Shown: piece by piece, positions 7,205-14,666 of the stretch | Layout: each line of letters begins with the position of its first letter | Numbering within the stretch: position 1 is the first letter of the stretch | Source: Rhizobium sp. J15 | Lineage (GTDB): Bacteria > Pseudomonadota > Alphaproteobacteria > Rhizobiales > Rhizobiaceae | Assembly (NCBI RefSeq): GCF_002531825.1 | Contig: NZ_NWSX01000025.1 | Coordinates: 1-64,000 of the forward strand | Reading direction: 5' to 3' | Length of the DNA stretch: 64,000 bases | Notes under the pieces: model-generated | What the model saw: only the letters and a program-made list of their open reading frames with translations | Databases searched by the model: none | Told to the model about the DNA's origin: nothing | Translations under genes and position numbers: made by a program

Positions 7205-8134
7205 ATGACGATGCGTAACAATCTGCGCCGGATCCGTCCCTGGGAACTGGCCCTGACGGCGGCCGTCATGGCGCTGCCGCTGATCCCGAACGCGCCGGCC
7301 GGCCAAAGCTTCGCCTTCGTCCGCGCCGCTCATGCCGAAGACAGGAAGCTCGATACGTCGCGCCTGGTTTCGGTCGGCGGCGACGTCACCGAGATCGTCT
7401 ATGCGCTCGGCGAGGAAGGCCGGCTGATCGCCCGCGACACGACGAGCCTCTATCCGGAGGCCGCGCTGAAATTGCCCAATGTCGGCTATATGCGCGCCCT
7501 CTCGCCGGAAGGCATTCTTGCCATGAACCCGACGGCGATCATCGCCGTCGAAGGGTCCGGTCCGCCGGAGGCGCTGACCGTGCTGAAGAATGCGAGCGTG
7601 CCCTTCGAAACCGTGCCGAACACCTTCACCCGGGACGGCATCATCGCCAAGATCGACCGGGTCGGCGCCCTGCTGGGCGTGCCCGACAAGGCGAAGGCGC
7701 TCGAAGAAACGGTCGCGGCCGATCTCGACGCGGCGATCGCCGATGCCGGAAAGCGCCCGGAGGCCGAGCGCAAGCGTGTTCTCTTCATCCTCAGCGCCCA
7801 GAACGGCCGGATCATGGCATCGGGCACCGGCACGGCGGCCGATGGCGTCATCAAGCTTGCCGGCGCCGTCAACGCCGTCGGCGCATTCCCGGGCTACAAG
7901 CCGCTGACGGACGAGGCGATCATCGAAGCCAAGCCCGACATCATCCTGATGATGAATCGCGGTGACGGCGCCGGCACCAAAAACGAGGACCTGCTGGCCC
8001 AGCCGGCGATCGCGCTGACGCCGGCCGGCGAGAAGAAAGCGATCATCCGGATGGACGGCGTCTACCTGCTCGGCTTCGGGCCGCGCACGGCGGCCGCCGT
8101 GCGGGATCTCAACGCGGCGATCTACGGGGGCTGA
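7205..8134 (+). CDS. hmuT: Haem ABC transporter periplasmic binding protein HmuT
   Basis: The 309-residue protein has an N-terminal signal region (positively charged MTMRNNLRRIRPWE, hydrophobic core, cleavage near RAAHA/ED) and a class III periplasmic binding-protein fold (RLVSVGGDVTEIVYALGEEG; NVGYMRALSPEGILAMNPTA). It delivers haem to HmuUV. The ATG at 7205 follows AAGGAT at good spacing. The hmuU start lies three bases after its stop. Confidence 0.93.
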   Translation: MTMRNNLRRIRPWELALTAAVMALPLIPNAPAGQSFAFVRAAHAEDRKLDTSRLVSVGGDVTEIVYALGEEGRLIARDTTSLYPEAALKLPNVGYMRALSPEGILAMNPTAIIAVEGSGPPEALTVLKNASVPFETVPNTFTRDGIIAKIDRVGALLGVPDKAKALEETVAADLDAAIADAGKRPEAERKRVLFILSAQNGRIMASGTGTAADGVIKLAGAVNAVGAFPGYKPLTDEAIIEAKPDIILMMNRGDGAGTKNEDLLAQPAIALTPAGEKKAIIRMDGVYLLGFGPRTAAAVRDLNAAIYGG

Positions 8135-8136
8135 TC

Positions 8137-9240
8137 ATGGCCCTGCCGCAAGCCATGACGGAACGAAGGCGACTGGTCCCGATGCGTGACGTCAGGCAGG
8201 CGGGCGACAGGACGCGCCTCGCCCTGCTGGCGATCGCCCTGCTCGTTGCCGGCTCGATCTTCTCGATGCTGTTTTCGGTGACGACGGGCGCTTCGGATGC
8301 CTCGATCGTCGACATCATCGCCAACATGGCCGGCTCCGAGGCGGCGCTCAGCGCCCGTGATCGCATCATCATCTTCGATATCCGCCTGCCCCGCACCATT
8401 CTCGGCTTCCTGATCGGCGCCTCGCTCGCCGTTTCGGGCACGGTGATGCAGGGCCTGTTCCGCAATCCGCTGGCCGATCCCGGCCTCGTCGGCGTCTCCT
8501 CCGGCGCAAGCTTCGGCGCGGTCGCCATGATCGTGCTCGGCGGCGGTCTCGCAGCCCCGCTCGAAGCGCTTCTCGGCATCTACGCGCTGCCCGCGGCTGC
8601 CTTCGGCGGCGGCCTCGCCACGACGCTGCTGCTCTACAGGATCGCCACCCGCCACGGCCAGACTTCGGTGGCGACGATGCTGCTGGCCGGCATCGCGCTC
8701 GGCGCGCTTGCGCTCGCCCTTACCGGCCTGCTGATCTACATGGCGAACGACCAGCAGCTGCGCGACCTGACCTTCTGGAGCATGGGCTCGCTTGCCGGCG
8801 CCACATGGACGAAGATCGCCGCCGCCGGCCCGATCGTGCTTCTGTCCTTCACCGCCCTCCCCTTCATGGCCCGCGGCCTCAATGCCATTACGCTTGGCGA
8901 AGCCGCCGCCTTTCATATGGGCGTGCCCGTGCAGCGGCTGAAGAACGTCGCCATCGTCGGCGTCGCGGCCGCGACCGGCGCATCCGTCGCCGTCAGCGGC
9001 GGCATCGGCTTCGTCGGCATCGTCGTGCCGCATATCCTGCGTATGGCGATCGGGCCGGATCACCGTTTCCTGCTGCCGGCAGCCGCCCTTCTCGGCGGCT
9101 CGCTGCTGATCTTCGCCGACGTGCTCGCCCGCACCTTGGTCGCGCCGGCCGAGCTCCCGATCGGCATCATCACCGCGGCCGTCGGCGGTCCCTTCTTCCT
9201 GTGGATCCTGCTGAAGCAGCGTTCGCGCCTTGCCCTCTAA
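8137..9240 (+). CDS. hmuU: Haem ABC transporter permease HmuU
   Basis: The 367-residue FecCD/BtuC-type permease has about ten membrane helices. Recognisable blocks are IRLPRTILGFLIGASLAVSG, GLFRNPLADPGLVGVSSGA and GGIGFVGIVVPHILRMAIGP. It forms the haem channel with HmuV. The N-terminus carries about 25 extra polar residues before the first helix, so ATG 8137 could be slightly upstream of the true start. Confidence 0.94.
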   Translation: MALPQAMTERRRLVPMRDVRQAGDRTRLALLAIALLVAGSIFSMLFSVTTGASDASIVDIIANMAGSEAALSARDRIIIFDIRLPRTILGFLIGASLAVSGTVMQGLFRNPLADPGLVGVSSGASFGAVAMIVLGGGLAAPLEALLGIYALPAAAFGGGLATTLLLYRIATRHGQTSVATMLLAGIALGALALALTGLLIYMANDQQLRDLTFWSMGSLAGATWTKIAAAGPIVLLSFTALPFMARGLNAITLGEAAAFHMGVPVQRLKNVAIVGVAAATGASVAVSGGIGFVGIVVPHILRMAIGPDHRFLLPAAALLGGSLLIFADVLARTLVAPAELPIGIITAAVGGPFFLWILLKQRSRLAL

Positions 9241-9263
9241 GCGACCTTGTGAGTGACGTGCAG

Positions 9264-10058
9264 ATGATCGAAGTGTCCGGCCTCTCCGTGCGCCTTTCCG
9301 GCAAGTCGATCATCAGCGACGTCGCCTTCGCCGCAAAGGCCGGCGAGCTGACGGCGATCGCCGGGCCGAACGGCTCCGGCAAGACGACGACGATGAAGGC
9401 GATCTCTGGCGAACTCGGCTATGATGGCTCGGTGCGCATCGGCGGCGACGAGGTGAAGGGGCTGAAACCCTGGCAGCTTGCCGCTATCCGCGGTGTGCTG
9501 CCGCAGGCCAGCACCATCTTCTTTCCCTTCACCGTGCGCGAGATCGTCCGCATGGGCCTGACCTCGGGCCTGAACCTCAATCCCGACAAGGCCAATCAGA
9601 CGGCGGCGGCGGCACTTGCCTCGGTCGACCTCAACGGCTTCGAAGGCCACTTCTACCAGGAACTCTCGGGCGGCGAGCAGCAACGCGTGCAGCTTGCCCG
9701 CGTGCTCTGCCAAATATCCGAGCCCGTCGTCGACGGCAAACCCTGCTGGCTGCTGCTCGACGAGCCGGTCTCGAGCCTCGACATCAGCCACCAGCTGACC
9801 ATCATGAGGCTCGCCCGCAATTTCTGCGAACGCGGCGGCGGCGTCATCGCCGTCATGCACGACCTCAACCTGACCGCCCTCTTTGCCGACCGCATCGTGC
9901 TGATGAAATCCGGCCGGCTCGCCGCCGCCGGCAATGTCGGCGAGGTGCTGAACGACGAAACCATGCTCTCCGTGTTCGGCTGCCCGCTGCGGATCAATCA
10001 GGTGCCGGCCGACGGCACGCCCTTCGTGCTCGCCCACAGCGCGGTTTCCAGCTCCTAA
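9264..10058 (+). CDS. hmuV: Haem ABC transporter ATP-binding protein HmuV
   Basis: The 264-residue ATPase has Walker A GPNGSGKTT, signature LSGGEQQRVQLAR, Walker B CWLLLDEPVSSLD and the switch His in AVMHDLNLT. It powers haem import with HmuTU. ATG 9264 gives the usual MIEVSGLSVRL start. A GTG at 9249 in the same frame is an alternative. It is the last gene of the hmu operon. A stress promoter for the next unit starts just 14 bases after its stop. Confidence 0.94.
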   Translation: MIEVSGLSVRLSGKSIISDVAFAAKAGELTAIAGPNGSGKTTTMKAISGELGYDGSVRIGGDEVKGLKPWQLAAIRGVLPQASTIFFPFTVREIVRMGLTSGLNLNPDKANQTAAAALASVDLNGFEGHFYQELSGGEQQRVQLARVLCQISEPVVDGKPCWLLLDEPVSSLDISHQLTIMRLARNFCERGGGVIAVMHDLNLTALFADRIVLMKSGRLAAAGNVGEVLNDETMLSVFGCPLRINQVPADGTPFVLAHSAVSSS

Positions 10059-10071
10059 CGGCCTGTCTGGC

Positions 10072-10097
10072 GGAACTTTTTCATAGCTCAACACGTT
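10072..10097 (+). promoter_or_regulatory. EcfG-type general-stress promoter of the DUF883 operon
   Basis: GGAAC (10072-10076) and CGTT (10094-10097) are separated by 17 bases, the consensus for alphaproteobacterial EcfG sigma factors. The start of DUF883 lies about 110 bases downstream. The same bipartite pattern occurs at 12206 and 13091 in front of phyR and its neighbouring kinase. Confidence 0.75.
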
Positions 10098-10208
10098 GTC
10101 GCCAATGATTTGGGTCAATGCCGGGCGGTCTCATGCATGCAACCATCGGTCATGACCCCCGGTGCAGAACAGGCGGGCTTGCGCGCGCCCCAGCCAATGG
10201 AGACAGCC

Positions 10209-10553
10209 ATGACCTATTCCATCTTCCACTCCGGCCGCAGCCGCCGCAACGGCAGCTTCCACAATATCGAATCCGGCATCGAAGAGCAGATCGAAGCCCT
10301 ACGCGAGGAACTCGCCGAACTGACGCGCCTGGTCGGCAAGGGATCGCGCCACCAGGGCGACAAGATCCGCAGCCAGGCGAGCGCCGGCTATGACGAGCTG
10401 CTGAGCCGCAGCGAGGACCTGCTGCGCGAACTGCAGCACGGCTATGAGCGTGGCGCGACCGAAATGCGCGAGACCGTGCGCAAGCATCCGCTCGCCACCA
10501 TCGGCGCCGCGGCCGCTGTCGGCCTGGCCATCGCCTTCCTCGCCCGCCGCTGA
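10209..10553 (+). CDS. DUF883 (ElaB/YqjD-like) C-tail-anchored protein
   Basis: The 114-residue protein has a long amphipathic, probably coiled-coil region (EEQIEALREELAELTRLVGK) and a C-terminal membrane anchor (PLATIGAAAAVGLAIAFLARR within the last 22 residues). This is the ElaB/YqjD layout, whose E. coli members bind ribosomes at the inner membrane in stationary phase. ATG 10209 follows GGAG. Upstream residues in the same frame (from 10110) look non-coding. The EcfG promoter upstream fits a stress role. Confidence 0.85.
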   Translation: MTYSIFHSGRSRRNGSFHNIESGIEEQIEALREELAELTRLVGKGSRHQGDKIRSQASAGYDELLSRSEDLLRELQHGYERGATEMRETVRKHPLATIGAAAAVGLAIAFLARR

Positions 10554-10562
10554 GGAAGCGCG

Positions 10563-10964
10563 ATGCTCTTTTCGATCCTCAGCCTGCTGACGGGCGCAAG
10601 CGTGCACCGGACCATCGCGCGGACGAAGCGCAACGGCATTTTCATCGCGCTTGCCCTGCTCTTCCTCCTCACCGCCTACGCGCTGGCGGTCACCGCCGGC
10701 GCCATCTGGCTCGCCGGCATTTACGGCCCGGTCGGCGCCGCCCTCTTCCTCGCCGCTTGCGCGCTGCTGCTCGCAATCATCGTGCTGGTGGTGATGTCGA
10801 TCATGAACGCCCGCGAGGCCCGCCGCGCCCGCGACCGCCGCGCCGCGCTGGAATCCATGGCAACCGTAGGCCTCGGCCTCGTCCGCGCCCAGCCGCTGCT
10901 GACGGCGGGTGTGCTGACGGCCATCGTCGCGGCCAATCTGGTGGGGTCGAAGCGGGAGGATTGA
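10563..10964 (+). CDS. Small membrane protein, stress operon partner of the DUF883 protein
   Basis: The 133-residue product has two strong transmembrane helices (about residues 26-50 and 57-82), then a basic loop (REARRARDRRAALE) and a weaker C-terminal hydrophobic stretch. It resembles phage-holin-superfamily/YqjE-type membrane proteins that often follow DUF883 genes, but I cannot assign a precise family. It starts nine bases after the DUF883 stop. Confidence 0.75.
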   Translation: MLFSILSLLTGASVHRTIARTKRNGIFIALALLFLLTAYALAVTAGAIWLAGIYGPVGAALFLAACALLLAIIVLVVMSIMNAREARRARDRRAALESMATVGLGLVRAQPLLTAGVLTAIVAANLVGSKRED

Positions 10965-11019
10965 TCTTCTTGCGCCGCCGCTCCCCGATCCCGAAGAGGT
11001 GAAGCACCTACCTCTCCTA

Positions 11020-11157
11020 CCTCATTCCTGTGCTTGTCACAGGAATCCAGCCACGGCGCGTCCGCGCCGTGAATGAACTACCATCTTAAACGGAAAGAGT
11101 CTTTCGCGCCCAAGGACTTGGGCGCACTGGATTCCTGTGACAAGCACAGGAATGAGG
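11020..11157. repeat. Compound palindromic repeat (cruciform element)
   Basis: Two perfect inverted 31-base arms (11020-11050 and 11127-11157) enclose two further perfect hairpins: ACGGCGCG/CGCGCCGT at 11053-11070 and GCGCCCAAG/CTTGGGCGC at 11106-11125. Each outer arm is itself a hairpin (ATTCCTGTG/CACAGGAAT). The element occupies about half of the 270-base gap between two convergent units. It looks like a rhizobial intergenic palindromic element and may also end transcription of ecfG and the membrane-protein gene. Confidence 0.85.
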
Positions 11158-11234
11158 GTCGAGAGGTTAGTGCCCGCAACATACATGCCGCGAGAACCGG
11201 CGCCTCAACAGGCAACCGGCCTCTCAATCTCTCA

Positions 11235-11792
11235 TCAAAACGCAAACGCCTTCGACGTCAGCGGCGCAGAAGTCGCGTCGGGACCGAAATCGGCCTCGCC
11301 TGAAATCTGCAGCAGTTCCTGCAGGCGCTGTCGCGCGCGGTTCACACGGCTCTTGATGGTGCCGACGGCGCAGCCGCAGATTTCGGCGGCCTCTTCATAG
11401 GAGAAGCCCGAGGCGCCGACGAGGATGATCGCTTCGCGCTGGTCCGGCGGCAACTGGTCGAGCGCCTTCTTGAAATCCTGCAGGTCGAGGGCGCCGTATT
11501 GCGACGGGTGCATCGCCATCGATTCGGTGAACAGCCCGTCGCTGTCCTGCACCTCGCGGCCGCTCTTGCGCATCTGGCTGTAAAGCTCGTTGCGCAGGAT
11601 CGTGAAGAGCCAGGCCTTCATATTGGTGCCCATCTCGAAATGGTCCTGCTTGGCCCAGGCCTTCATGATGGTGTCCTGGACGAGATCGTCGGCCCGGTCA
11701 TGCCGTCCGATCAGGGAAATGGCGAAAGCGCGAAGGCTAGGGAGGGCCGCCAGCAATTCCCGCTTGAAGCTGGGTTGCACTTTGTCTTCCAT
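11235..11792 (-). CDS. ecfG: General stress response sigma factor EcfG
   Basis: The 185-residue ECF sigma factor has a region 2 (GRHDRADDLVQDTIMKAWAK) and a region 4 (QLPPDQREAIILVGASGFSY, AVGTIKSRVNRARQRLQELL). Lack of other domains and location beside nepR and phyR identify it as the sigma factor of the alphaproteobacterial general stress response, equivalent to S. meliloti RpoE2. It recognises GGAAC-N16/17-CGTT promoters. It starts ten bases after the nepR stop. Confidence 0.94.
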   Translation of the reverse strand: MEDKVQPSFKRELLAALPSLRAFAISLIGRHDRADDLVQDTIMKAWAKQDHFEMGTNMKAWLFTILRNELYSQMRKSGREVQDSDGLFTESMAMHPSQYGALDLQDFKKALDQLPPDQREAIILVGASGFSYEEAAEICGCAVGTIKSRVNRARQRLQELLQISGEADFGPDATSAPLTSKAFAF

Positions 11793-11802
11793 GCGGGCGA
11801 TC

Positions 11803-12009
11803 CTATTCGGCCATCTTGGCAGAAGCCATCATTTCGGCATGGTCGAGCTTTTCGAGAAGGTCGAGGAAACGATCGGGAATCGCCTCATCCTGCGCGGCCG
11901 CGTAGAGAGACCGCAGCTTGACGCCGATCTGATTGTTCGGGTCCAGGATGTCGCTTGCCCGCAGCTCGAGCTTCCGCTGCTCCGCTGCTTCCTTATTGCG
12001 TGTAGTCAT
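11803..12009 (-). CDS. nepR: Anti-sigma factor NepR
   Basis: The 68-residue protein contains the two NepR helices: IGVKLRSLYAAAQDEAIPDR and FLDLLEKLDHAE. NepR holds EcfG inactive until phosphorylated PhyR captures it. I use ATG 12009 because the longer frame begins one codon earlier with TTG. It is co-directional with ecfG and divergent from phyR, the standard arrangement. Confidence 0.93.
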   Translation of the reverse strand: MTTRNKEAAEQRKLELRASDILDPNNQIGVKLRSLYAAAQDEAIPDRFLDLLEKLDHAEMMASAKMAE

Positions 12010-12171
12010 CAACTCGTCTTCTCGCCGTTATCTGTTCCAGGGGCGCAGTGTGGAATAACCATGATTTCAGCAGCCGCCAATGCCGTCGATATTGAGTGTT
12101 ATACTATCAATGTCGCGGGCATCTGCTGCTGCGTGGGTCAAAATGTTACGCCCTTTCATGTCGGCTTGGAT

Positions 12172-12196
12172 AATGCGGCGCGACAAAAAAAGTTCC
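12172..12196 (-). promoter_or_regulatory. Possible EcfG-type promoter facing nepR-ecfG
   Basis: On the minus strand GGAAC (12196-12192) is followed after 18 bases by TT (12173-12172), in the form CATT rather than CGTT. This is one base off the consensus and would allow autoregulation of nepR-ecfG, as reported for rpoE2 in S. meliloti. The leader to nepR would be about 160 bases. Confidence 0.45.
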
Positions 12197-12205
12197 TGCC
12201 GTTCC

Positions 12206-12230
12206 GGAACTTTTTTATCAAGGCGGCGTT
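12206..12230 (+). promoter_or_regulatory. EcfG-type promoter of phyR
   Basis: GGAAC at 12206-12210 and CGTT at 12227-12230 are separated by 16 bases, a full consensus match. The PhyR start codon lies 46 bases downstream. The -35 is half of the palindrome GTTCCGGAAC, so a second GGAAC also faces the other way. Confidence 0.8.
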
Positions 12231-12275
12231 AACCGCTCATTGAAGCCAAGACCGGCCTGCATACGGGAGCCCTTT

Positions 12276-13070
12276 ATGACACTTTCTACTCGAATTGCGC
12301 CGCACCTTCCTTATCTGCGTCGCTATTCCCGCGCCCTTACCGGCACTCAGACATCAGGCGACGCTTATGTCGCCGCCGTTCTTGAAGCCATTATCGCCGA
12401 TCTATCGATTTTCCCGGATACGGCGAATGACCGGGTTGCACTCTACAAACTGTTTACTCAACTGTTTGGTTCCACCGCCGTCCAGATTCCCGAGCCGACC
12501 TCTCCCTATGCCTGGGAGCAGCGCGCCACGCTCAATCTTTCCAAGGTCTCGGCCGGCGCCCGCCAGGCCTTCCTGCTTGCCGCCGTGGAGAATTTCCGTG
12601 TTGCCGAAATCTCGGAGATCCTGGAGCTCGACGAACAGGACGTCATGCTCCTGCTCGACAAGGCTTCGCAGGAAATTTCCCGCCAGGTCGCGACCGATAT
12701 CATGATCATCGAGGATGAACCGCTGATCGCCATGGATATCGAGCAGATGGTCGAAAGCCTCGGCCACCGCGTCACCGGCATTGCCCGCACCCATGCCGAG
12801 GCCGTGGCGCTTTACAACAAGACCAAGCCGAGCATGGTGCTGGCCGACATCCAGCTGGCCGACGGCAGTTCCGGTATCGACGCGGTCAACGACATCCTCA
12901 AGACGGCGAGCGTGCCGGTCATTTTCATCACCGCCTTCCCGGAACGGCTGCTGACCGGCGAGCGCCCGGAACCGACTTTCCTTGTCACCAAGCCCTTCAA
13001 TCCCGACATGGTCAAAGCCCTGATCAGTCAGGCTCTTTTCTTCAATGAATCGACCAGAGTAGCCGCCTGA
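12276..13070 (+). CDS. phyR: PhyR stress response anti-anti-sigma regulator
   Basis: The 264-residue protein joins an N-terminal ECF-sigma-like domain (about 1-135; AGARQAFLLAAVENFRVAEI) to a C-terminal receiver (about 140-258) with acidic pocket Glu146/Asp147, phospho-acceptor Asp191 (VLADIQLADG), a Thr switch (VIFITAFPE) and Lys in VTKPFN. When phosphorylated it binds NepR and frees EcfG. ATG 12276 has GGGAG six bases upstream. Confidence 0.95.
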   Translation: MTLSTRIAPHLPYLRRYSRALTGTQTSGDAYVAAVLEAIIADLSIFPDTANDRVALYKLFTQLFGSTAVQIPEPTSPYAWEQRATLNLSKVSAGARQAFLLAAVENFRVAEISEILELDEQDVMLLLDKASQEISRQVATDIMIIEDEPLIAMDIEQMVESLGHRVTGIARTHAEAVALYNKTKPSMVLADIQLADGSSGIDAVNDILKTASVPVIFITAFPERLLTGERPEPTFLVTKPFNPDMVKALISQALFFNESTRVAA

Positions 13071-13090
13071 GGCGCAATTTTCCGGCCCTC

Positions 13091-13116
13091 GGAACCAAAT
13101 CGCCAAAGCAAGCGTT
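13091..13116 (+). promoter_or_regulatory. EcfG-type promoter of the HWE kinase gene
   Basis: GGAAC (13091-13095), 17 bases, CGTT (13113-13116), lying between phyR and the kinase start at 13245. It places the kinase under the sigma factor it presumably helps to activate. Confidence 0.72.
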
Positions 13117-13244
13117 CCGGTGCTGCCGGGACGCTCCGGCGGCTTTAACGGTTTTTGCAGCGCTTTGCTCTAGAGTTGGCAGGCGATTTCTGGAAGTGCG
13201 CTCTCTCTAGCGGCGTTCGAGATGTCACAAGGAAAGGCGGCCGA

Positions 13245-14258
13245 GTGAATACGACTGAACCGTTGTCCGGCACGCCTCTCGCATTCGAGGGCAAGGCCGC
13301 AATGATGGAACGCGCGCTCGGCAGCGCCGGGATTTCCGTCCTCTGCCAGGACGCCCGGCTTTCGATCTTCTACGCCGAAAATCTGCCGCCGCATTTCGCA
13401 GCGCTCTTTGCCCCCGGCGGCAGCGACGCCGCGCTTTTCGGCGATGCCCATGGGCAATATCTGACGGCGCTGAAACACAAGGTGCTGGAAACCGGCATTC
13501 CCAACAATGCCGAGGTCGAGATCGACGTCGACGGCGAAATGCGCACCTATGAGCTGAAGATCCAGCGCACCGGCGAACGCGGCACCTATGGACTTCTGTC
13601 TGTCATGGCCGAAGTCACCGAAAGCCGGCATCGCGAAAAAGTGCTGAAATCGCTGTTGCGCGAACTCTCGCACCGCTCGAAGAACCTGCTTGCGATCATT
13701 CAGGGCATTGCCACCCAGACAGCGCGCAACACGCTCTCCCTCGACAGCTTCCTCGTCAAGTTCCGCGGGCGGCTGCAGTCGCTCTCCAACTCGCAGGACC
13801 TGATCACCGATTCGAGCTGGCGCGGCGCCTTCCTCTTCGAGCTCGCCGAAAAGCAGTTCGCCCCCTATTGGCCGGAAACATCAGGCTCCATGCCGGTCTA
13901 CGGCATCAACGCCCATCTGACGCCCAATGCCGCGGTGCATCTCGGGCTTGCGCTCCACGAACTCATCGTCAATTCCGCCTCCTACGGCGCCATATCGGGC
14001 GGCGCCGCCTCCATCACGCTCAACTGCCGCGAGGCCATGATCGGCGAGAGACGGGCAATCGAGATCGCCTGGGCCGAGGTGCTGCAGGATCAGTCGGAAG
14101 TTCATGAATTCAGCGACAACAGCTTCGGCCGCACCGTGCTCGAGCGGGTCGTGCCCTCCTCGGTCAACGGCAAGGCGGAGCTGAACCTCGTGCCGGGCCG
14201 CATCGAATATCGCCTGACCATTCCCGAAACCGAATTCGAAATCCTCAAGCGGGTGTGA
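13245..14258 (+). CDS. HWE-family sensor histidine kinase next to phyR
   Basis: The 337-residue soluble kinase has a PAS-like N-terminal domain (about 20-130) and an HWE-type catalytic region: phospho-acceptor His143 (LLRELSHRSKNLLAIIQG), N-box HELIVNSASYG and the diagnostic Trp-x-Glu (WAE). HWE/HisKA_2 kinases beside phyR commonly phosphorylate PhyR. I prefer GTG 13245, preceded by AAGGAAAGG, over the longer frame from 13155. No membrane segment is seen, so the signal would be cytoplasmic. Confidence 0.88.
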   Translation: MNTTEPLSGTPLAFEGKAAMMERALGSAGISVLCQDARLSIFYAENLPPHFAALFAPGGSDAALFGDAHGQYLTALKHKVLETGIPNNAEVEIDVDGEMRTYELKIQRTGERGTYGLLSVMAEVTESRHREKVLKSLLRELSHRSKNLLAIIQGIATQTARNTLSLDSFLVKFRGRLQSLSNSQDLITDSSWRGAFLFELAEKQFAPYWPETSGSMPVYGINAHLTPNAAVHLGLALHELIVNSASYGAISGGAASITLNCREAMIGERRAIEIAWAEVLQDQSEVHEFSDNSFGRTVLERVVPSSVNGKAELNLVPGRIEYRLTIPETEFEILKRV

Positions 14259-14287
14259 AGCCCAAACACACGGCCGACAACAGAAAA

Positions 14288-14318
14288 ACAGCCGGTGCGA
14301 GGGCGGCGCACCGGCTGT
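14288..14318 (+). terminator. Hairpin terminator after the HWE kinase
   Basis: ACAGCCGGTGCG and CGCACCGGCTGT form a perfect 12-bp stem around a 7-base loop, 30 bases after the kinase stop. The flanking sequence is A-rich before and only weakly T-rich after. Confidence 0.65.
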
Positions 14319-14579
14319 CTTCACTCACCGGGAGGGGACCGTGAGTACGTCCGGATAGTGGGTTGGGGGCGCGCATGTTGGGTCGATGCGATCACCATCC
14401 GGATATCGCAATAACGAGGAAGCCCCGGTTTGGTTCCCGGGCATTCGAAAAAAATCGACTTTTTTTGAATCTTTTTTCTGATGCTCTGCCCCTCCCGCGT
14501 TCCGGCATGAATCCCGGCTTCGAAGAGGGTGAATTCCATATGTAAAAACAAATACTTGCCTGGAAACATCAGGCGACAA
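14319..14579. other. Gene-free stretch with an AT hairpin and T tract
   Basis: I find no convincing gene here. At 14443-14470 ATTCgAAAAAAA pairs with TTTTTTTGAAT (one bulged G), followed by C and six T (14472-14477), which looks like a factor-independent terminator on the plus strand. With 125 bases of GC-rich sequence in front of it, a small RNA ending here is possible but unproven. Confidence 0.35.
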
Positions 14580-14616
14580 GGTTTAAAAATTTTACCGTTT
14601 GATAAATTTTTAAACC
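14580..14616. promoter_or_regulatory. Perfect 13-bp inverted repeat upstream of the dihydropyrimidine dehydrogenase operon
   Basis: GGTTTAAAAATTT (14580-14592) and AAATTTTTAAACC (14604-14616) form a perfect inverted repeat around an 11-base spacer, 50 bases before the start codon at 14667. Its AT-richness and position suggest an operator or a promoter-proximal binding site more than a terminator. Confidence 0.5.
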
Positions 14617-14641
14617 TGAGTTACGCTTTCCCTCACAGGCC

Positions 14642-14651
14642 GTTTACCAAT
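14642..14651 (+). promoter_or_regulatory. RutR-like half-site before the pyrimidine dehydrogenase genes
   Basis: GTTTACCAAT here is identical over ten bases to the left half of the RutR-like box at 28488-28504. It lacks the second half. It sits 15 bases before the start codon and next to the GAGGGA ribosome binding site. Confidence 0.3.
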
Positions 14652-14666
14652 AATGAGGGAACTTCA

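Noticed and set aside
12010..12038. GGAAC at 12038-12034 as an EcfG promoter for nepR
   Set aside because: The only downstream GTT lies at the wrong spacing (20 bases) and overlaps the nepR start codon.
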